Source: Flavobacterium sp. (GTDB lineage Bacteria > Bacteroidota > Bacteroidia > Flavobacteriales > Flavobacteriaceae). Taken from it: a stretch of DNA of 19,166 nt. Made by a program: the position numbers and the translations under genes. The notes beneath the pieces were generated by a model. The model saw nothing but the letters and a program-made list of their open reading frames with translations. It was not told where the DNA came from and did no database searches. The DNA is taken from contig JADKHM010000020.1 of NCBI GenBank assembly GCA_016721735.1, forward strand, positions 1 to 19,166, written 5' to 3'. This document shows, one piece after another, positions 8,912 to 16,800 of this stretch (positions are counted from its first letter, which is position 1; each line of letters begins with the position of its first letter).

Positions 8912-10300
8912 ATGAAAAATTATAAATTAATCTTAGCAACAGCTTTATTCTCGGGTTTATTTGGCTGTGTTAATCCAGAAAGATATGACGCTCCAAACTT
9001 AGAGAGCGAGTGTGTTACCTTAACACCAACTAAAACGGTACTAGCAATTACTTCAACCTCAAGCGCGGCTTATTCTAAATATATAGCTGATGATATCATT
9101 GAGGCCTACGTGACTTCTAGTGATGAAGGCGGTAACTTTTACAAATCAATTTCTTTTGTTTCTACTGATGGCGCTAATGCCTTTAGTATGCCAATTGATG
9201 ATTATAATTTATATACTGCTTACGAGCCAGGAAGAAAAGTTTACATCAAATTGAAAGATCGCTATATTACTAAAGAGAACGGTTCGACAGTTATTGGTTC
9301 GCTTTATAACAACGATACCCCGCAAAATCCAAATGATGATCAAGTTGGGAGAATATCAGGAATCGACTACAATAGCATAATTAGCGCTTCTTGTAGTAAG
9401 GTAAATGAGGACGACATTTTAAACCGTGTATCTATTTCAACTGCGAAAAACGATGCTTACCTAAATAAGTTAATTGAATTTGATAATGTTCAATTCAAAC
9501 CAGAATCTTTTGGTAAAACATACTACGATGCAACCTTAAATGATTTGGGAGGCGCTACAAATCACAATATTTCTGATGAATATGGCAATACTATCATCTT
9601 TAGAGTAAGTTCCTATGCTAATTTTGCGGGAAATGCAGTGCCTCAAAAAAGTGGTAAGATTCGTGGAGTCTTGACGAAGTTTGGTAGTGATTATCAATTC
9701 TTAGCAAGAACAGAGCGCGACATCAAATTAACAAAAGACTTATTGACTATAGATTTTCTCCACCTTAGAGGTACTGCTTTAGTTTACTCAGGTAGTTTTT
9801 CCGAAAATTTCGAGAGTTATGTTACGACCTCTCCGGGAAACAAAACATTTCCTAAATATATTAATGATTTTGTAATTGGTATAAGATATTGGGAAAACAG
9901 AACTTACGATAGCAATAAATACATTCAAATGTCATCGTTTGGAGGTACTGCAGAAGATAACCGAACTTTATTTATTGTTCCTGTTGATATGACTGCCGCC
10001 AACACCTTTTCATTTAAATCAAAATCTGGATTTACAAATGGTAATGTCTTGAAAGTGTATTATTCTACCGATTACGTTCCTGGAACAAATATTAGCAGCG
10101 CAACTTTAGTGGATATCACTTCTAGTTTTACCCTTTCTCCGGGGCTTTCTACAGGATATCCTGACAACTTTACAAATAGCGGTAATTATAGTATTCCTGC
10201 AGGAATCACCGGAAATGGTTTCTTCATCTTTGAATATGTTGGAAGCGGACTTTCAGGTCTAACATCTACTATGCAAATTGATGACATTGTTGTAAACTAA
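8912..10300 (+). CDS. DUF5689 and choice-of-anchor-J surface lipoprotein
   Basis: The 462-residue frame is intact. The N-terminus MKNYKLILATALFSGLFGC is a lipoprotein signal peptide with the lipobox ending in Cys19. Residues about 35-275 match my knowledge of DUF5689 proteins (YIADDIIEAYVTSSDEGGN, KVYIKLKDRYI, VGRISGIDYNSI, KSGKIRGVLTKFGSDYQFL). Residues about 290-462 form a choice-of-anchor-J/cleaved-adhesin jelly-roll (FSENFESYVTTSPGNKTF, FSFKSKSGFTNGNVLKVYYS, MQIDDIVVN). The gene begins 4 bp past the receptor's stop, so the two are one operon. Such lipoproteins usually partner TonB receptors of the same operon as surface ligand-binding proteins, but the ligand cannot be told here. The normal locus probably carried two such lipoproteins, the first now surviving only as the receptor's fused tail. 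Confidence 0.88.
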   Translation: MKNYKLILATALFSGLFGCVNPERYDAPNLESECVTLTPTKTVLAITSTSSAAYSKYIADDIIEAYVTSSDEGGNFYKSISFVSTDGANAFSMPIDDYNLYTAYEPGRKVYIKLKDRYITKENGSTVIGSLYNNDTPQNPNDDQVGRISGIDYNSIISASCSKVNEDDILNRVSISTAKNDAYLNKLIEFDNVQFKPESFGKTYYDATLNDLGGATNHNISDEYGNTIIFRVSSYANFAGNAVPQKSGKIRGVLTKFGSDYQFLARTERDIKLTKDLLTIDFLHLRGTALVYSGSFSENFESYVTTSPGNKTFPKYINDFVIGIRYWENRTYDSNKYIQMSSFGGTAEDNRTLFIVPVDMTAANTFSFKSKSGFTNGNVLKVYYSTDYVPGTNISSATLVDITSSFTLSPGLSTGYPDNFTNSGNYSIPAGITGNGFFIFEYVGSGLSGLTSTMQIDDIVVN

Positions 10301-10322
10301 GCATTTTTTAATAAGAATAAGA

Positions 10323-10351
10323 AAAAAGGGGCTTTAATAGCCTCTTTTTTT
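10323..10351 (+). terminator. intrinsic terminator after the lipoprotein gene
   Basis: AGGGGCT (about 10327-10333) pairs with AGCCTCT (10339-10345), with one G-T pair, around a short loop. A run of T follows and an A-run precedes it. It sits about 25 bp past the lipoprotein gene's stop. Confidence 0.85.
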
Positions 10352-10880
10352 ATGATGTCCCTTTTACTCTTTTATACATTTTATTTAAAGAATACAAGGA
10401 ACCTGCCTTATGACTCTCACTAGATGGTCTATGATTTAACAGCAAAATAGTAGCGTTTAGATTTATAAAAAGACAAAATGCAATATCCATAGAACGTGTT
10501 TTAATTATCTATTAAAAAAAACGTACCGACAACTTAATTGCGGCTCTACAAGCAAACAACTGAAGCGTGTTTTGCGTCGATTTAAGAGCAAATACCAAAA
10601 AAAACTCACATAGTAGTTGCTCTCCGTAAAATACGTGAGGAAAACGCTGCTAATAATCGCCTGCGCTCCAGGTGAAAAACAACATAGCAAAAGAATATTC
10701 TTCACTGTCTAGACAAGCACTATATTTCCTTCCAATTCGAAGATATCCACAGGATAACACTTAATCATTAGACGACTTAAAACATCTCCTGAGATTCTAA
10801 CAATACACAAATAACAGCCTATAACAAGATACGCGAATTCTCCTTGATACAAAATCCTGTTATTTGAAACTTTTTAAAAC
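10352..10880. other. gene-free region between two terminators
   Basis: About 530 bp without a convincing gene on either strand. The longest frame, 10505-10705 minus, opens MKNILLLCCFSPGAQ but becomes low-quality aromatic and Arg-rich sequence; I do not accept it as a gene. On the plus strand, stop codons are frequent. No tRNA, repeat or promoter box stands out. It may hold decayed coding DNA or an untranslated RNA, but nothing in it shows which. Confidence 0.5.
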
Positions 10881-10886
10881 AAAAAA

Positions 10887-10912
10887 AAACCGAACGCAAT
10901 GTTCGGTTTTTT
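10887..10912 (-). terminator. two-way intrinsic terminator after the OmpA-family gene
   Basis: CCGAAC (10890-10895) and GTTCGG (10901-10906) pair around GCAAT. A-rich and T-rich flanks on both sides make it able to work in both directions. On the minus strand it starts about 26 bp past the stop of the OmpA-family gene and ends the three-gene T9SS set. Confidence 0.88.
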
Positions 10913-10932
10913 GTAGTCACCTAAAAATGTCT

Positions 10933-12802
10933 TTACTTCACAATCAAGAATTCTGATCTTCTATTTTGTGCATATTGTTCTTCGGTACAAGCTTCTTTAC
11001 AATCAACTTTAGGTTCAATCTCACCCATTCCTTTTCCAGAAATTCTGTCTTTTGAGATTCCCTTAGATATTACGTACTGCACCGTTGCTTTAGCTCTTCT
11101 GTCAGATAGTGCTAAGTTATAAGCATCGCTACCTCTATTGTCAGTGTGCGATTTAGCCAATATAACGAGCTTGTCATTACTTTTCAATACTTGTACTAAT
11201 TTATCTAACTCAAATGCTCCTTCTTGCGTGATATTGCTTTTGTTGTACTCGAAATAAATAGGATTTAGAACGATTTCGGTCTCTGTAATAATAGACTCTA
11301 TAGGTTGTAAAGCGGCGTCAACCTTAGTTTGACCACCTTTAGTTTTTGTCACACCAAACGTGTTACTTTCAAATCCATCTTTTGCAGCTTGAATACTATA
11401 TGACTTTTCACATTCAACCTCGTAGGAAACCTCTCCTTTTTCGTTCGTCGTTTTTGTCGCAATCACGTTTCTCTTGTCATCCACTATAGAAACATTTGCA
11501 TTTGCCAAGACTGCTCCAGTTTTAGCGTTAGTAACAACTGTTAGCACTTCCACTCCACATACTGGCGTCGCTCCAAAAATATCATCATTGCCGTTTCTAT
11601 TGCTGGCAAAGAATCCCAAATTTTTAGCCTTATTGAATGTAAATCCAAAATCGTCTTTTTCGGTATTAACAGGCTTTCCAAGATTTACAGCCTCGTTACT
11701 TTTACTCAAGTCAATTTGAAAAATATCTAAGCCGCCCAACCCTTGTTTGCCACTAGAAGCGAAATATAAAGTATTGTTGTCATCTGCAATAAAAGGAAAA
11801 CTCTCGTTTCCTTCGCTATTCACTTTAGCTCCTAAGTTTTCTGGCTTTCCATAACTTCCATCAGCATTTATCGAAACTTTCCAAATATCAATACCACCTA
11901 ATGTTCCTGGCATATCAGAAGAAAAAATACAAGGTTTTTCCATCTCTACTCAAACTTGGGTTACTGGTAGAATACTCGCTACTATTAAATGGTAACGAAA
12001 TTGCTTTCCCCACTTTCCGTTATCTTTTGTCGCTACAAAAGATTGTTTCTTCCTAATTTCAACTTATTCTTTTTATCTTTTTCAAATGAAGATTCTCTGA
12101 AACTATCGCCAGCAAAATATACTGTCGTCCCATCATTGCTGATTGTTACGGGTCCATCATGATATTTAGAATTTAGCTCACTAACAGTGTTTGCGTTGGT
12201 GATTGTACCGTCAATATTATAGTCTGCTTTGTAAATGTCTAGAAACGGCTCCTTGTTCCAACCGTATTCTTTTCTTGATCCATTTCTAGCACTTGTAAAA
12301 TAAAATTGATTATCATACAAGACCGCTCCGAAAATCTGATTTATCGCTACTGATTTCCAGCGATTTCACATCAAACTTCTTTTGCTTGTCAAGCAATTTA
12401 GGAACGTAATTTGGATCCTTTTTTAAAAGCAATAGCTCTTTGATCATTAGGTGCTAAGGATGCAAAATTTTTGCATCTCTTATTCGACTCCTCATACTTT
12501 CCATTTGCCTTCAGCATCTGCGCATATCGATAATAGGTCTCAGCATCTTGCGGCTTCTCGATAGCTTTTGCGTACCAACGTGCAGCTTCCGTAGTATTGA
12601 ACATATTGAAATAAGTAGTCGCTAATCGATTGTAAACGTAATCATCACCTTTACCTTTGTCAACTAATTTTAGATATTCTTCTGCCGCTGTAACATATTC
12701 GTAACGACTGTATAATTTATCTGCTTTCTTGGTGGCTGCGTTTTGAGCAGTAATTGTGCTGCTTGCAATCACAAAACTAAATGCTATATAGAGATTTTTC
12801 AT
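10933..12802 (-). CDS. OmpA-family protein with TPR, PD40 and carboxypeptidase-regulatory domains, frameshifted
   Basis: This envelope protein of about 623 codons starts MKNLYIAFSFVIASS, a signal peptide ending TAQ. TPR-like helices follow at residues about 20-130 (YEYVTAAEEYLKLVDKGKG, AETYYRYAQMLKANGKYEES). PD40/WD-like beta-propeller repeats cover about 150-330 (YFTSARNGSRKEYGWN, TVYFAGDSFRES, FSSDMPGTLGGIDIWKV, LYFASSGKQGLGGLDIF, GFFASNRNGNDDIFG). A carboxypeptidase-regulatory-like domain lies near 375-450, and a C-terminal OmpA peptidoglycan-binding domain near 505-620 (SHTDNRGSDAYNLALSDRRA, ending RRSEFLIVK). The OmpA domain is predicted to hold meso-diaminopimelate of the cell wall. Indels near 12030, 12310 and 12415 break the frame. 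It starts 18 bp past the PorP/SprF-like gene. In flavobacteria this pair accompanies type B T9SS cargo, so a role in holding the surface complex is inferred. Confidence 0.9.
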
Positions 12803-12820
12803 GTTAGATTACTTTTTATT

Positions 12821-13741
12821 TTAGAAATATCTAGGTGATTGTGATACTTTTTTCGGGAAATTCAAGTCGAATAACAATATGATTTCGTGAGAAGAGGTTG
12901 TCGCCACTTTCAAATCCGAAATCACATGGTCGTAAGCGTAACCGATTCTCAAATTTGGACTAATGAATAATTAACCATGGCACCAAAACTGTCTTCTTTG
13001 CGGTAGGTTGCTCCAATTTCGAATTTCTCATAAAATAAGAAGTTGGTTGAAATATCATAAGAAACTGGTGCGCCAAAAGCAGATTTAATCATCGTAAATG
13101 GTTTGAATTTGACGTTCTCTGACAAGTCGAAAACATAACCTCCAGTTAAGAAATAATGTGCAGTTTCAGTTCCGTACTGTCTTCCATTAAAATCTAAATG
13201 CTTCGACTTAAGCATATTCGGAACCGAGAACGCCACGTAGTATTTTTGAGTATAGTAGAAAAGTCCTGAACCAATATTCAAAAACGTATTGTTAGTGTCT
13301 TCAGCAAAAGCTGGGTCATTAGGATCAGGAACATTGCCATTCCCAATTTCACTAAACAATCCGACTTTGTGAAATGTAGCACCCGCTTTCATACCAAATG
13401 CCAATCGATGTTCGCCGCCCAAATTCAAAGTATAAGAGAAATCTCCATATACATTGTTTTCTTCAACAGGACCAATTTTATCTGATATAACCGACAAACC
13501 AACACCGACGTTTTTCCCAACTGGCATCGAGCCCGCGAGTGAAAATGTTGCCGAGCACCTTCAATATCCACCCATTGTTTGCGGTAAAGCAACCCAAAAG
13601 ACAAATTCTCTTTTGAACCAGCATAGGCGGGATTAATGACGTTCATATTATACATGTATTGTGTATAATGTGGGTCTTGTTGTGCATTGGAATCAATTAA
13701 TGCGAAGACCGTTAGTAAAGTAGTAAAAATATTTTCTTCAT
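12821..13741 (-). CDS. PorP/SprF family type IX secretion membrane protein, frameshifted
   Basis: The locus of about 307 codons has a signal peptide (MKKIFLLL, then TVFALIDSNAQ after a one-base shift) and the family's N-terminal hallmark QDPHYTQYMYNMNVINPAYA followed by GS. Barrel strands follow, such as MPVGKNVGVGLSVISDKIGP, GGEHRLAFGMKAGATFHK, YYVAFSVPNML, and a C-terminal LRIGYAYDHVISDL and HEIILLFDLNFPKK that sits one base out of frame past 12960. Further shifts occur near 13540 and 13715. SprF-like outer-membrane proteins help export and anchor one partner cargo with a type B C-terminal domain. Here the partner is evidently the adhesin gene 67 bp upstream. The stop at 12823-12821 follows the typical final SPRYF. 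Confidence 0.92.
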
Positions 13742-13808
13742 CTTAGTATGTTTTGAATTGTTTGCTTTGTTGTTTGGCGTCCAGACAACAAAATTTCTAC
13801 CTTTTCTA

Positions 13809-16800
13809 TTATAATTCGTGATTAATATAAATCCAACCTGTTTTTGAATCTTCGCCATTTCTTTCGATTACGTAGAAATAGGTTCCGTCCGGCAATTCAT
13901 CACCTCCATCGGTTTGACCATACCATTCCTTAGAGTAATTTGCTTTACTATAAACTTTGCTTCCATATCTATTGAAAATCTCAAGTTTTGTCACATTTTG
14001 ACCTTCTAGATCAAAATAGTCATTCAAACCGTCTCCATCACCAGTTCCTTTCGGAGAAATACCTTTTTGAATTGTACATGAAACAGAAATAGCAATAAAT
14101 GGCTTCTCTGTTAAACATCCTTGATAAACTACTTCACAAGTATAGTTTCCTGTTTGAGAAACAACAATCGTAGCGTTGTTTTGTCCACTAATAATATTGT
14201 TTTCATATTTCCATACATATGTTGCGGTTTCTATATCAAAATCCGCTGCGGTAACAGAAAGTGTGTAGTTGCCATTCAAACATCCTCCTATAACTTCAAA
14301 TTGAGGATTGTTCGCAATAGTTACTGCCAACGTTTGACCAGTTGCACATTGATTTGGTGCTGGCGTAAACGTATAGTTTTGCCCTTGCGCCGGATTAATC
14401 ACATCTGGAGTCCACGTACCAACCACGCCATTTGGAGAAGTTGTTTCTAATGTCGGAACAACTCCGCCCGAACATATAGTTGCAATCTCAGCAAAATCAG
14501 AAGTTATGCTTGGTAATACGGTTGCTGTCAAAGTTTGCACATTCGCACATTGACCAGGTGTTGGCGTAAATGTATAAGTGCTAGTTCCAACAGTTGTATT
14601 ATCGATTGTAGCAGGCAACCAACTTCCTGAAATACTGTTGTTAGAAGATGCTTGCAACAACGGTGCAGTAGTACCTGCACAGAAGTCCACTATTGCGTCA
14701 AACACTGGCGTAATACTTGGTGCCGTCACGGTAGCTGTTAACGTTTGAACTGTCGCACATTGTCCAGCAGTTGGTGTAAATGTATAAGTGCTAGTTCCTA
14801 CAATTGTATTATCAATCACAGCAGGCAACCAACTTCCTGAAATACTGTTTTGAGAAGATGCAGGCAACAAAGGTGCAGTTGTTTCAAAACAGAAATCAGC
14901 AATAGCACTAAACAAAGGAGTAATACTTGGTGCAGAAATCGTTACTGTTAACGTTTGCGATGATGCGCATTGTCCTGCATCTGGCGTGAAAACCAATTAC
15001 TGTTTCCAAGAATTGTATTGTCAATCGCTGCTGGCGACCAGAACCTGCTATTCCGTTAGGAGAGTTTGCAGTTAAGCTCGGTACCGCCGTTTCAAAACAA
15101 GAACGGTCCAACAGCTGCAAAATCAGACCTGAACTGCAGTTATGGTAATTGGGAAAGTAGAAAATCCTGCGCTTCACATTGCGTTAAATCTTCAGCTACT
15201 GCATACGTAATAACATAATCACCTGCAGGTGAACTATCAACGTCTACTTCTCCTGTGCTTGCTCTATTACCAATGTATTAGGATTCGAGCTAAATGTACC
15301 ACCAGTCGTAAAGCCTTCTAGATGTATCTGGTAAATATTTCCTGAGAGTATTACAAACCGGCGAAGTATATCCAATTGTAGTTACTGGATTGTTTACTAA
15401 TTCCGACTGAATGTTCACAGTAAGCGATGACGTACAACCAGTCGTAATATCTTCCACATTAATAACATGCGACCCGATGGCCACGTTGCTAAATGTGGTA
15501 GTAAACCGCCACGGACCTCCATCTATGTTATATTGATATACAAAAGAAGAGAATGGCGTATACAGTCCAACGTTAGAATAATCTTCTGGATCAATTGCTG
15601 GCCAATCTGCAGCATCCCAAGTTGTGCTTGGAACTGTAGCATTAGAATTTCTTCTGTAAGTATATCCAGCCTCATTATTAGGTGTAAAATCGGTATCATC
15701 TGTTCTTCCCCAAATATCAACCAAAACATCAGCACTAGTTGTCAATCGGATATTGTCATTAGTAGTTAACACCTGCAATCTGCATAAATTTGATCTGGAG
15801 TAACTCCACCTTGATTTGGGCTTGTACTCACTTTTATCACATTGGTCTCATTAACGCCAATTGTTCCTGTTAATGCAATATCCAGTTAGTTGACGGATCA
15901 GCGTTTCCGTTGTTATAGATTTTAAGTTTATAATTACTTAAGTCAATAGGCGCGGTTGTTCCGTTAAACAATTCAACATATGTTAATGACCCTAGATTAG
16001 AATCTGTCACTTCCGAAATGAATAGATTGGTTGGCAAAACTCCTCCTGGTGAAACAGGTGTTAATACTTCAATAGTTCCGGTTGTAGTAACACGTGGTTG
16101 AGTTATGTTAACTGTTGGAGGTCAATTCAAAAATATTTACTGTGAAACTACCCTCTTCAACGCAAGAACCAAACTGCGCATAAATAATAAATTGTCTGCG
16201 TTTCGTCGACAATGGTTCCAGGCGCAATTACAGTACCGTTCCGGTTGGTCCCGCCTGAAAGGTATAATAAGTATTGTTTGCTGGCATGGAACTAATTCAA
16301 AATTATCGCAATCTGAAACGCTATTTTGAACAAACAGATCCAAAGTATCAATTGTTATATCCAAAGTAGACTCTGCTGTGCACAGTCCTGATTGACCATA
16401 AACGTACAATTGTTGTGTGCTGAAATAACACTCCGCCAAGTCCGAGATACATCACGCCTGTTCCACAGGCCCTTCATAATAATTAAATGGTGACGTTAAA
16501 TTGGTAATGCTATGGATTCTGAGCAACAGATTCCAGGCCGGCGCTATTAATAGATCTTGAATATCTACCGTAAAACTAATTTCGTATTCACATGCAGGAA
16601 CCGCTGTAGTTTCAGCATAAACATAAATTGTTGTGATTCCTAAGTGGGTAACTTGGAATGCTTGGATCAATTGGTCCAACTCCTCCAGTTTGCGAAAAGT
16701 AATTTCAAATTGTCAAGGCAGGTAAAGTGTAAGTCCGACAAGCTACTACATCCGGCATTGCAGGAATAATAACTTCGCTTATTCTCAACAAAACATCTTC

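Noticed and set aside
10505..10705. A 66-residue minus-strand frame with a hydrophobic start
   Set aside because: No family resemblance, no leader or promoter support, and composition like translated non-coding DNA.
14362..15120. Regular repeat array as a CRISPR
   Set aside because: The unit is 210 bp, coding throughout, and translates to an Ig-like module; there are no short repeats with unique spacers.
15467..15769. Plus-strand frame of 100 residues opposite the adhesin
   Set aside because: It is a shadow of the minus-strand lamin-tail and SprB-like coding sequence and shows no protein-like features.
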